Assembly (NCBI GenBank): GCA_023375675.1
Contig: JALQBC010000017.1
Coordinates: 124,001-188,000, forward strand
DNA from: Cytospora piceicola
Taxonomy: Eukaryota; Ascomycota; Sordariomycetes; Diaporthales; Cytosporaceae
Length of the DNA: 64,000 bases
Direction: 5' to 3'
This document shows, in pieces, positions 11,241-21,975 of this stretch. The notes under the pieces were generated by a model, which saw nothing but the letters and a program-made list of their open reading frames with translations, ran no database searches and was not told the origin of the DNA. Numbering within the stretch: the stretch's first letter is position 1; each line of letters begins with the position of its first letter. The position numbers were made by a program, and so were the translations under genes.

Positions 11241-11968
11241 GTATATCTCGTGCCCAGTTGATGCCTTTAGTCCATCTATGAACAATCCATCTGCACAACG
11301 ATGGCGTCGTGCAGCTCTGACAGGGTTACTTTGAAACTTCAGTCTTCTTTCTCAGTGTGTTGTGGCGAGAACCTTGCTTATCGTCCCCATCGCCCCGGTT
11401 TCGCTTGGCTGACCACCAAGTTCAGTATGTCACTCATCCTGGGCCATAGGTCAAAACCAAGTCAACTAAGACTTTTCTCAGCGGCCCAGTAGCCATGATC
11501 TCGAGCTCAAGCCATCTTAAGCAGGTGTTGTGTATGATACTCGGTTGCATTTGGCTTGCTCCCAGCTCCATCTGGCCGAAGTGCATAGCCGGAAACCACC
11601 CTTGAAAGACACATGCCTTACCCGTAGGTTGCTTGACCTAATATATGCCGCTTGAAGTATGAGACAATCACCCAGACCCCTATCTCTTGTTGCACCCCCC
11701 CCCCCCAGGGAAGTCCTGACTTTCTAGAGCACACGTAATCGTCGAGATGAACTATCATGGCATCAGCATCGTGCCACCCTTTCACGCCTGAAAACTTCCG
11801 CTCAGATTTATTTCCTTGTACAAGCAGGTGCTTCCGCCTGGTCTCTCTTCTGATACCCATGGAGCAGGTAGACACGGTTTTCATTGAACTGGGGGCCATG
11901 TTGAGTGTCACGGTCGGACATCTTGAGGCTCAGCCCATGCAACATTCGATTACCGGGAAGACGGGTCC
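11241..11968. other. Intergenic region
   Basis: No supported gene between the GST and the downstream relic. It contains a 12-nt poly-C run at 11695-11706. Confidence 0.5.
11695..11706. repeat. Poly-C tract (12 nt)
   Basis: Run of 12 C in a non-coding stretch. Confidence 0.9.
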
Positions 11969-13023
11969 TTGTGTGACGAAAACGCGCCACCTCGCACTGG
12001 ATATACGACAACATCGACCTCAGGAGCTTCCCTTGGAGATGATGAAGCTAATGGATATGAATTACCAAAGCCAACAAGCATACCAGTCTGTCACGAAGGC
12101 GCATCGCATTCTTCTCCGGCCTTTTCCTCATCGACACAATTGCGTTCGCCGTCTCAAGCCAGTTGCTCTAGTCTAACAAAAGACATCTCGGCCGCGGTTA
12201 TACATACTAATCTGATCGACCATAACTGTATCGACAAACTTGGCGATTTCGAAGAGCCGATGATTGCGCAAGTTCTCAATTTGGACCTTATCTTTTGCAA
12301 ATTCCCTTTCACCCATCAAATATTCTCGATGTGGCATGGGAAATGGCCATAGGTCAGGGTGGTCAACACTCCTCCACGGATGGATTCTGTACCGCTGTGT
12401 CATGCAGCGTCTGCTACTCTGTGCCATGGAGCATTGTTCCATCACTTACCAGTACTTCGTCTCATTTTCATCCTCTCGGGACTCCCTTTGATCGTTTTGG
12501 ATGTTATTAGCGAACATTTCTTCAATGCGCGGGTTGTCTACTGTAGTCTGTGCATTCATGTTGACTCACGCTCTTGGCTACACACTTTGCTTCTCTCTTC
12601 TCTGGAGCGCGGCTACGGGTTACATGAGACTATCGTACCGCCTGTACGCCATGCCTAACGGGATCATCATCCAAATCAACACTCACGACCTTGTCTTGTG
12701 TTGGGTGCTGGATGGTAAGGTTCGGGTGGCCGAATAACTATATCGAGATGGGCCCGGACTTTTCCACGATCGAGTCTCGACTTTTGGCGACGCCTTTTGT
12801 TTTCACCAATAACCAGCCTTGTATCGAAGGCTCTTCCAACGAAGATTCATCAATTTACTTCGAACACCACGGACTGGCCTACTCGCTTGGCGGCTGGAAG
12901 GTTCACAAGACAACGTCCATCTGGGATCATTTTGGTTGGGAAAATGGTTCGAATTCACTCGGCCAAGCTTCCCTGAATACCAGAAGCATTCAATGTTCGA
13001 ACTTGTTGGTTGAAAAACTCTAA
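11969..13023 (+). pseudogene. Decayed multipass membrane protein gene
   Basis: Fragments in different frames together look like one fungal membrane protein of unknown function. They are an N-terminal low-complexity part (TSTSGASLGDDEANGYELPKP), then ILDVAWEMAIGQGGQ near 12320, then ILYRCVMQRLLLCAMEHCS and LTHALGYTLCFSLLWSAATG in another frame, then WPNNYIEMGPDFSTIES in a third. From memory, an uncharacterised ascomycete family has AWD-(V/I)-GRGGQ followed by helices and a PNNY segment in the same order. Frame changes fall at about 12310-12325, 12365 and 12715, and an in-frame TGA interrupts near 12488. No intron signals explain all of these breaks. I conclude a relic with at least three shifts and one stop. 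Family recognition is from memory and only moderately sure. Confidence 0.6.
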
Positions 13024-13094
13024 TGCCCACACAGAGAGTGTATCACTGACGGATGTTGTGTTGCAGAAGCCCTTACGAGGCAACTTCTACAGAT

Positions 13095-13898
13095 CTACCA
13101 TACGCATATGATAACCGACTTAATTGTTAATCCAACGCCCGCGTACGTAGGCTTTTGGCGCAATGAAGGTTGTGTTAAGATGGATTTGATGGTACTTTGC
13201 GAAGACTGGCGAAATATCAATGATCCATTTGGCAAGATGTGCTCTTGCCGAGCGCCTGACTTAATCTTCAAAATTGGCAAACATCCCTCAAAGGCTTTTG
13301 CAATAGTAGCAAGCCACTTCGATTTGGTCTCGATGGCAGATGTAAGTGCTTCAATGAACAATGCAGGTCCGTATATCACCGCCCTGTAGTAATCGAACCT
13401 GATCCATGCCGCTACACAGGGCAGGTACTCCCACAGAAAATTCAATATCAGCTTTGCTGCTTCGTAACGGCTGACGGCAGCGAAAAGCGTCCATTTGGGG
13501 TCCTTTGCCGAGGCCAGGGCTGCAGGCCAGAGGCGGGACCAGCGAAGTGTATACGATGGAGGTCCGGCCTGGTTAGACTGGCCTATTACCCGAGCCAAAG
13601 ATACCAGGGCCGAGAACTTCAAGGCCAAGACATTGTTCAAACGTGTTTGAACTCCTTCGAGGCCGCTTATCTGGCCACCTGTTGAATATTGCCGATTGTC
13701 TATTGTCAGTGGTCGTAACTCGATGGCCAGACTCCAGCCCCGATGAACAGGCCTCAGTGAGAATGTCCTTCGAATTTCAACTATTATTTTGTTTGATGCA
13801 TGGATGATTTTACGCAGCTGAACCTGGAGTCTTCCACGAGTCACTCTTACGTCCGATCGTGGCTGTGGCGCTATAAACACACGCAAACCGGCCACCAC
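13095..13898 (-). CDS. Unassigned open frame, possibly a gene fragment
   Basis: An uninterrupted 267-codon frame with protein-like composition (Trp-containing amphipathic stretches such as RWSRLWPAALASAKDPKWTL and AAKLILNFLWEYLPCVAAW, basic N-terminal part). I do not recognise a family. Just upstream on the same strand another frame starts with ATG at 14022 (MVERKTYLASITPYPESLLG) and ends in a stop before joining, so this may be the 3' part of a larger broken gene. It lies tail-to-tail with the decayed membrane gene. The opposite strand also has a shorter frame here (13108-13389), which looks like a shadow. It could be a living gene with an unseen intron, a relic, or chance. Confidence 0.4.
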   Translation of the reverse strand: MVAGLRVFIAPQPRSDVRVTRGRLQVQLRKIIHASNKIIVEIRRTFSLRPVHRGWSLAIELRPLTIDNRQYSTGGQISGLEGVQTRLNNVLALKFSALVSLARVIGQSNQAGPPSYTLRWSRLWPAALASAKDPKWTLFAAVSRYEAAKLILNFLWEYLPCVAAWIRFDYYRAVIYGPALFIEALTSAIETKSKWLATIAKAFEGCLPILKIKSGARQEHILPNGSLIFRQSSQSTIKSILTQPSLRQKPTYAGVGLTIKSVIICVW

Positions 13899-14290
13899 AG
13901 GAATAAGACCTTCCTGACCTTCAGCAGAAGGGTACGGATGTACTGGTGGTTGCAGGTAAGCAGCCTAAAAGCGATTCCGGGTATGGGGTGATGCTGGCGA
14001 GATAGGTCTTTCGCTCGACCATCAATGGCAAGGCGGGATACCTAGGTAGACTTGCGAGTGAATCACGGGTGTTTTAAATGTCATGCGATTATATTCGCAA
14101 GTTTTGAATTATCAAAGGTGCCTCCAGGAAAAATTTCAATTTCTCTATTGTAAACCCTCGTATGAAGTAGTCGCAGTCCATCTATCGTAACTCGTCCCGT
14201 AAACCCGTTAACTGAACGTTTACCCAATGAATGAAATCAACTCCAACTTAACTCCTGATCGGAAAGCAGTCATACAATGAGCCTATTTTA

Positions 14291-15022
14291 TCAGGAGGAA
14301 GGGTCCGGGGTCTTAGTGACCGTCGCGCATTCATTTGCAACCACTCCGGCGCCACCAGCCGTAGCCTTCACCCCACAAGGGGCAATGTAATCGATGACAG
14401 GTTGAGCAGGGCTCAAGGCAACATTGCCGTTAGTGCCTGCGCCAGAGGGGCAGTTCGCAGTTCCCGTAACAGTATCCAAGGTGCAAACTTCGTCGACGCC
14501 ATACTGACACTGGGAATTCGCAATGTTCCGCAGCTCATAATTCTGTGCCACCCAGCTGGAAGACTGGTCCAGGCAGCTGTCAACCTGGTTTGGGCTGACC
14601 GCGATGAACGACAGTTTTCCGGTATCTGAGGTGATGATGTCGGAGCATTCTGACATATCGACGATTTCGTAGTCCATGTTTGCGCCGGCATCAGCGTTGA
14701 GGATAGCTGGGGACGCAGTTGCAGAGGATCCGAATGCCAAGTACTGGAACGCATCGAAGGAGATGTCGTAGTTCCCGCCCGACGTGTCGATGTGTAGAAT
14801 AGTCCGGCTACGGCTTCCGAACGTGAGTTTGATGCACATGTTCGTGCAGTCTGGGAAAGCCGGCCAGTACGCGATGCGGTCGGTGTTGACCTTGCAGCCC
14901 AACACGCCAATGGAGGAAGAAAATTGGGAATGAGGCGTTACATAGACGGTGCCGCTCGTCGCCAACGAATTGGCGCAGCTGAAGGCCAATGCCGTAAGAA
15001 GAGATATTGTACGGAGGAACAT
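14291..15022 (-). CDS. Secreted Cys-containing protein of unknown function
   Basis: Single-exon gene of 243 residues. The start is set at the Met preceding a clear signal peptide (MFLRTISLLTALAFSCANSL); an in-frame Met 31 codons upstream would bury it. The mature part has about eight cysteines, GCKVNTDRIAYWPAFPDCTN, a Gly/Asp-rich centre (HIDTSGGNYDISFDAFQYL), and a tail ending TVTKTPDPSS. It resembles a family of conserved secreted ascomycete proteins that I know only as hypothetical. Its small, Cys-bearing, secreted character would make it an effector or wall-protein candidate (inference). It sits next to a secreted acid peptidase, but nothing shows a shared role. Confidence 0.72.
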   Translation of the reverse strand: MFLRTISLLTALAFSCANSLATSGTVYVTPHSQFSSSIGVLGCKVNTDRIAYWPAFPDCTNMCIKLTFGSRSRTILHIDTSGGNYDISFDAFQYLAFGSSATASPAILNADAGANMDYEIVDMSECSDIITSDTGKLSFIAVSPNQVDSCLDQSSSWVAQNYELRNIANSQCQYGVDEVCTLDTVTGTANCPSGAGTNGNVALSPAQPVIDYIAPCGVKATAGGAGVVANECATVTKTPDPSS

Positions 15023-15707
15023 GTTTAAAGAATGGGACCTGCTATCTTCCAGAGACAGACAAGCAAATGACAAATATGGTATGCAAGGAAGGACTTTGAT
15101 CTGAAAACACCCCAATTGCTCATTTCCACATGATCACCTTTGGTTCGAGGTTTTCCCTTTTATTTGATTCGAGTCCCCTTTGGTGGGGGCGAAATCCTTC
15201 AAAGTGACGATACGGTCACGACGTCCGGCCTGGAGGAATCTCACTGCTACTATTCTAGTGAAACCTACATGTACGACCTGGCCCCCTCCTTTCACCTACC
15301 GAAATGTTTCTCCTCTGATGCTCGTAATCTGACTCCGGCCTACATCTGTAACGACCATTTGGGTTTCATGGCCGACCTACCCGTCTACAGCTACCAACTG
15401 TGGAGGCCTGAAGGCATAGCCCTGAAGGCCGCCAGTTTACTTCTGCATGGTATCAATGAGACGTGAGACTATAAGGCTTTTCTTGGGGGTCAAGGCCGGT
15501 TGGAAGGTTTCGGGTTAACCGAACGGTGGCGAATGCAAGGTGTTTATTGGCATTTGAATGTATAAAAAAAATCCGAATCACCGTAAAAGGTACTTGAAGC
15601 CGCTGAATTATACCAGCCCAAACAGTCAACCACCCCATAACAAACGTGAAAAAAAAGGCATATCCTGTTACTTCACCGTGCCTCGCCAACTTATCAACCC
15701 ATCCCAC
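15023..15707. other. Intergenic region
   Basis: Upstream region of the secreted-protein gene and downstream region of the eqolisin gene. No further coding signal seen. Confidence 0.5.
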
Positions 15708-16680
15708 TCATACATAGGTGCAGGTGACGGTGGAGGATGTGTCGGAGCAGCTAGTCAAGACCTTGCCGCTCTGCTCAATATCGAGGATCGTCGCCCCGGT
15801 CACTCCGACGGTTGTGCCACTCTTCACAGCCGAGGCCGAGGTGAATTTGACGGTGCCAAAGTTGGCAAACGGAACAAGAGAACAGCTGGTGCCGCATTCC
15901 TCAAAATCCTCGACGATCCATTCGGCATTATACTCGCACAAAGATCCATCAGTCACTCCCGTAAAGGTTTCAGTCTTTGTAACTCCGGTCGTAAGATTTT
16001 CGATGACAGCTGAGCCGGAAGTCTTGGAAGTGGCAGTGACGGTCATCAAGATAGAGTCACCAGCAGATATGGTGATGCCGGAGAAGTCGTCTAGGAGAGT
16101 TTGTCAGTATCATCCAACAGCTTTGATCAGGATATGTAAAGGAAGACTTACAAGCATAGTCCGGGTACCACTCATACCAGGCATCATAGCTGACGGAAGT
16201 TCCCTCGACATACCAGTCAAAGCCAGTCTGGAGGATAGCGGTAGAGCAAGTATCGCCGTCGATGCCGACCCACTACGTTACACAAAGGTCAGCAAGTGCA
16301 ACCGGCCCTGTTATTAGGATTAGGAATTAAGACTTAGGACTTACAGCAGAGCCAGCGGACTCAGTGCGACTGCTCGAGCTTGTCGTGAGCGTGGGGACAG
16401 TGACGGTTCCAGTCACTTTCGTGTAACCAGTGCCGATCAGAACGGCACCAGCCCAGTTGGACGAGTATTCGACATTGGACTTGTTGATTGAGTTCTCGAT
16501 GATGAGATCATCTACAGGAGTGTCCGAAGGGATCTTTGGGTGGGTAGCGCGCAGCGATCCAGAAGAAGAACGCCGGGAGAGCTGGCGGGCCTCACGGCTC
16601 TGGCGACGCTTCTCAGTCCAGCGTGCACCGAGAGCGGCCTCGGCGCAAAGGAGAGAAGTGAAGATGGTGGAGTACTTCAT
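15708..16680 (-). CDS. Eqolisin (G1 glutamic peptidase), aspergilloglutamic/scytalidopepsin type
   Basis: Secreted acid endopeptidase. Exons 16680-16345, 16272-16152 and 16090-15708 join to 279 residues, the usual prepro length. Signal peptide MKYSTIFTSLLCAEAALG is followed by a basic propeptide with RR/KR pairs to about residue 40. The mature domain begins near SNWAGAVLIGTGYTKVTGTV. The catalytic Gln is visible in AILQTGFDWY, just after VGIDGDTCST, and the catalytic Glu in CEYNAEWIVEDFE; these are the two hallmark residues of family G1. Intron donors are GTAAGT and acceptors CGTAG and CCTAG. A TATA box lies about 142 bp upstream. The enzyme probably works extracellularly at low pH in nutrient acquisition (family knowledge). 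Confidence 0.94.
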
Positions 16681-19600
16681 CGTGAATATTGAAGGGCTCA
16701 GATATGACTGAGAAACTCGTAGAAAGGCTGGAAAAGTAATTGGGGTGCTGGAGCTGGGAGGGTCTCGGGGTTCGACCTGATGAACAAGATATCGAGCTCA
16801 CAGGAGGAGCACATGTGGCTCCTTTTATACCAAGGTCCTCACACATATGCCATGATGCCCTCGGGCATGATAATTGATCGTGTTAACGGATACCAACATG
16901 CCTAGTGCAGACCCTACAATTCCCTGATCTAGTCTGGACCACACACTACCAGACACCCACATCCACGCATACAAATTCAGACAGTGGGAGTCTATCCAAC
17001 GTGACGTGGTGATCATTCTTGGGGCGGGGGGGCAGCAGAGCCATCGTGGCCACCATGGCCACATGCCTCGTGAACAAGGTTAGACAGGAATGCGGCGTGT
17101 TTCCGCAACAATTGATCTCAACACTTAGTGGAGCCTACAAGGAGAAATATATGCACAGATAAATCACCTTCCGACTTTGAAAATGATCTCCGCTCGGAGA
17201 CGCAATAGTGGTGTGCTGAATTAGAATTCCAGTGAATTACTGCCTGCGAGCTTATCGGTGACCAGCCATCAAGTGCTTGATGTTGTGTTGCAGCACTTGC
17301 TGGGGTCGATAACCAGGTGGCCACAGATATGGCCACAGACATTTCCGAGGTCTTGTGGAACATAGCAGACATTGTGTGGTGATAGGCTGCTCCTTGATCA
17401 TGATGAATACGAATATGTCAATATGCGGGACACTGTATGGACACCTGAGATATGATCACGGATTAGGACTGCCATTCGGAAAAGATACCGAGACCCGGAG
17501 GCGTGCTGTGAGCAACCCTCATCATTTCAGTCTCGACAACGCTGTTATAAAACAAGCATTGCGCCAAGAAATGTGGTGTATTGTTATAACAACTGAATAA
17601 TTGTCGGGCCCCTGAGGGTGGCAATGTTGACTGCCGCCCACGTCTCGAGCCGCCCCGGGCGAGTGCCGCTCAGTCCAGTTCAGTCGGTAAGCAGTAATTA
17701 ATTAGTGTAGACATGTGCCCCTGTCTAGTCTTATCATTGTAGATCCCAAACCCCCGCCAATGCTGTGATAGAACATGCAGTACTCCAGCTGGACTTACTG
17801 CATTGGAACACCCCGGACTCGGGCTGTGGGATGAGACACACTCTATTAGGCTAGACCCCGACAACCTTCTCCCAAGCCGAAGCTGCACGTGGACCACTCA
17901 GCTAGGACTCGGCTGTCGTGAAGGGGGCACTATTGGAGGAACAACACGGGATATTGATGCATGGTTCTGGAACCTTATCGTGCATGACAGAGAGAGTTTC
18001 TGGACGCAGACGTCGGCATTTGATATGACGTTATGGGAGGGGAGGTCTCTCCAAAGTCCAGAACTCCAGAATGCCTCTAATTGTGGAAGATAAGCAAACA
18101 ACAGCGCTTCAGGTACCGGGGCTTGCGGCCATTGCCGGCGTAGAGATACGACGCCTCGACGCTATTCACAATTTGGCATAGAAACTAATAATGAGGTGTG
18201 GCATGTCGATCCATCGGGAAGTGGTTGCATAGCAGAATGCGGCGAATACGTCTGTGGCTTAGCATAATTATACGGGCAAATTTCAGATCTGTAAGCCAAC
18301 GGTCACTATTTGAACTCCTGAAGTTTGTCGAGACGACCACCCTGCCGCCGTGATAAGCGCAGAAGTATTACCGTGCATGACCTTGAAAGGACAACATTGT
18401 TATCTCGATCATATTTACGTACAAAACGACCATAGAAAAGGGGCAGGAGGAGCATGAATGTTGGGGGGTGGTATCAAGGCTCTCAAGTATCTCCTTGATT
18501 CCATTGACCACATGTCATACGTTCCGCTCATACCAAGTGTCAACGATAGCAACGTGCCATCACAGAGCCAACCCAGGGGGTACTAGCCTGGGAAGTCAAA
18601 ATACTCAGAGGATCTAGGCTGATTCGACCCGTTCTCATCCAGCATCATCGCGTCCCAATAGTTACCCAGGACGAAGTCTAACGTTAGAAACGACTCCCTG
18701 TTTTCTACAACATACCGGACTATGGAACTGAGTATGGATACATGAGTGGGTATACATCCACCCAAATTATGAATCAGGAATCCTCAGGACCTGGGTCTGG
18801 CTTAGAAGGAACCAGACCCAGTAGAAGTGATTCAGCCGTAATCTCACCGTGTAGCCAAGTACACTGGGACTATTCGGTATCAATTGTCATGAAAGATCGT
18901 CCCTTGCTGCAATATGATCTGCAAGTAATAGTCAGTAAGGGGGTCTGATGAATGCGACTCAACTGGTGTTCCATACCACTGGTAAATACCATCAAGACTT
19001 ACTCCCGAGTTGCCTTCGTCTCCCTCATATTCGAAGCGTCAATATAAATGTTTCATCCCCTTCATAATGTGTATCGAGGAGAATCAGTAGTTCTTCAGCG
19101 TCCTGATTTCCCTCGTATCCTTCCCTGGAGCCCTGGCTTCAAGTCTCGATAAGATATACTTACTTAGGTAAGTAAGGACACTCTCCCTAATCTCACCACC
19201 CAAGAACCAGAGACGGGTAACGCTCTCGTGATAACTACCTCGCATTCAAATGTTTTGATGCCAACCGACTACACTACTCTCGTGTCACAATATTCGAAGG
19301 AGATCAGAGTGCAGAGACCTCGGAATTGGTGGAAGCCTACATATCTCAAGAAACGCAGCGACTGCAAGCCTGCACATGTGATAGCGGGGCAGATGTATGT
19401 TTCTCCTCCTTGTGCATAACAATAAGTACAGAGGGATGTGCAGATATCCATATATGATGGGCTACATGGATGGTATTATATTTTGATTTGCTACCTCGAT
19501 ATGGACACTGCCTCTGATCCTGGCACATTACTTTTCGTTAAAAAGAGAGTGTTAGGATAAATTTAGCCTGAGAAATCGTATCAGTTGCTGCTATCTCCTG

Positions 19601-19732
19601 TAAGGCAGTTCCGGGGAAGGCGTTGCAGCAAGCATGACCCGGAAGTCCAAGACGAGCATTTATTAATTAATTATTGGCAAAGAACCCGATCAATCATATT
19701 CGTCCCGCAATCCCTGACCATAAAACAGAAAG
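16681..19732. other. Gene-poor 3-kb intergenic region
   Basis: No frame here has good coding character. The first few hundred bases are the eqolisin promoter. A self-complementary ACTTACTTAGGTAAGTAAG word lies at 19158-19176. A short minus-strand frame at 18583-18765 could be a terminal exon but has no partner exon that I can see. Confidence 0.5.
16822..16829 (-). promoter_or_regulatory. TATA box of the eqolisin gene
   Basis: TATAAAAG on the minus strand, 142 bp before the eqolisin ATG, a typical distance for a strongly inducible secreted-enzyme promoter. Positional inference. Confidence 0.5.
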
Positions 19733-21975
19733 CTAGCAAAACTCTTTCTCGAATCCTTCAATCTCAGCGTGCAGGATAACATATAGCTCCTTCGCGAAGT
19801 CTTTGAACGCCGAGGCAACCGCATCATTACCAGTAGCCAAACTCGCCTGGCTCGCGTACATGGCACCATGGATACCAGTCTCCGCCACGATGGCATTGGA
19901 CCGATCGATCACCACATTTCCGCCCTTGACCGTGACAAAGTAACCCAGGTCACGAAGCAGCCTGAGGGCGTGGTCAAGGCCCATCTCTGGCGTGGGTTGG
20001 CTCTTGCAGATCCAGGCATCGAGAAGAGCACAGCTCGTGCGTGGAAGGTGCTCAAACCGCTTCTCGTCGTATGTGGACTCTAGCTGTTTCAACAGGTCCT
20101 TTGCCTCCCTGATCTTGGCGGCTGGAGGGAAGGGAAACAGGGTCGGGGGCTGGTTGACCGTAACGAATGGCTCAACCATTGTGCGGGCCTTATCACGCTC
20201 GTTGTGGATTCTCTGAGGCATGGCCTGGTCAGCCCTGCAGAGTTTGCAGTCGCACTCAAAAGCGTAAAACCTGAGAGCCTTCTTCCGCTTCGTATATGAG
20301 TCTCGGTCAGGGTAATATGTCATGAGGATTTCTTCGCCGGCTTGGACCTTCCTGTTTGCACGAAGGATCATCATATCGCCAATAAAAGCCCGTGTGGCGT
20401 TTGGTAGGCAGGAGTGATTGGCAATGGCTGCGTGCAACCAAATTCCTCTTGTCTTGGTGCTCGCACCTCCGTTGTATTCCTTCCACTGACTGGACTTGAC
20501 TCTGGGGCAAGTAAAGCCGTTCAACGCAGCTATAGCCTGAACCTGGAAGATATCAACAACTACCATGCCGTCGACTATTTTGGCATCCTTATTCTCGAAG
20601 GTACCGCCATCGAAGAGGTCCAGGTATTTGGCTGCTTGCTGTGGATTCCACCGTAGCTTTTCCATAACCCCGTTCAGTTGCTTGGCCTGGTTGTCGTAGG
20701 GAATAGTCCCAGCATTCCCACCGACATCACACTGGAACGCAGCATAGAAAGCCTTCTCGACGAGAATGACATCGCCAGGTGCCATATCCTTGGTAGCAAA
20801 AAGGCCACGTCCACGGTCACCAGCGGGGCCGATCTGTGTGTTTCTGAGGAATGAGGCATGGTCCAGTCTGGTGTGGCCCGCCGTGGCGGATTTACCCATA
20901 GCGGTGAAGTCGAAGTTGCCAAGATTCTGCTCTTGGAGTCGCCTCTCCGTGCGTTCAAGCAGGGTGCTTTTGTCACCCGCAATGAGATGACGTGCCTGCT
21001 TGAGATAACTATGGGCCAGTGTGAAATTTCCTAGCTCGTAGTTGGCCAGACCAGCACGAAAGAGTGCCTTGGAGTTTGAGGCCGAGGCTTCCTCGGAGAG
21101 GTCGTTCCCAGGAATCAAAGCTGAGAGGGCATCGGCGGCGGCAAGCTCGTAGAGACCCAACTTCAAACGAGCCTGGGCACGGTTTCGGTGGATAGTGTAT
21201 GAAAGATGATCTGTACAGTCCGAAACAAAGTCCTGCTGGGTGGTGGGAGATGTCTCAGATCCTTGTGGGTCGATGTCGTCTTGGACAGTATGCTTTGAAC
21301 TCGTCAAGCGATCATTCACAGCCAAGGCTCCCGAATAGTAGTCCACAGCTTCTTGCCAGTCACCTCTACTAAAAGCCATGTTTCCCTTCTTCTTAAGTCG
21401 GGCCGCGCTCAGTTGTAGGAGTTTGTTGGTATCCGACGTGAAGCTCTTCGGGACCAGATCATCGCCTGGCTTGAGAAGGACCAGATTGGAGGGTTGATCC
21501 ACGCGCACCAGGGTTTTGCCATCAACTGCTCCAGTCTTATAGAATGGTTCCTTGATGGCCAACAAAGCGTTCTTGGGCAGGACTCTCTCCGGCGAGTCCA
21601 CGAAGGCAATGTAGCGGAGGTCAACGCGACTCACGTCGCCGTTGCTGTCTTCAATCGCATTCATGATGGAGCAAGTGTTATATGTGTTATATGTGTTCGG
21701 CTCACAAAATGTCCTGACAAAGAGGACACAGCCTCTGTGGTGCGTGTTCAGCATCAGATTGCGAATGAAGATTGGCCTCAGGCCTGAAAGAGGCTGGGTG
21801 CAGGGTGGGTAGCCTTCGACGGCGAATGCCGAAGGCATGGAGGTTCTGGGGATCATGCTGAGGGATTGGGCCTATGACATCGTCAGTGTTGTGAGAACCC
21901 TGCCCGTACAAGGCAATATTGACTTACCATTTCAGAGAACTCTTCCTCAAGCTCACGACGTGCTGAGTACTTCAT
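19733..21975 (-). CDS. TPR and SET domain protein (SMYD-like lysine methyltransferase)
   Basis: Predicted S-adenosylmethionine-dependent protein lysine methyltransferase. Exon 1 (21975-21928) gives MKYSARRELEEEFSEM; a 56-nt intron (GTAAGT...CATAG) leads to the long exon 21871-19733. The total is about 728 residues. After an N-terminal region (VEGYPPCTQPLSGLRPIFIR) come TPR-like helices around residues 160-300 (NMAFSRGDWQEAVDYYSGAL, NRAQARLKLGLYELAAADAL). The SET domain follows: GRGLFATKDMAPGDVILVEK, the hallmark NHSCLPNA, AGEEILMTYY, and a post-SET Cys pair CDCKLC. Classical SMYD proteins carry a MYND finger inside SET; the inserted segment here has only a few cysteines. A further 5' exon is possible because TACTCAG just after the ATG could be an acceptor. 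Confidence 0.88.

Noticed and set aside
11969..13023. Decay of the membrane gene by repeat-induced point mutation
   Set aside because: The damage is mainly frame shifts and the sequence is not strikingly AT-rich, unlike RIP products.
18583..18765. Short minus-strand frame with protein-like end (SSEYFDFPG)
   Set aside because: Only 60 codons, no upstream exon with matching phase found; could be a relic but unsupported.
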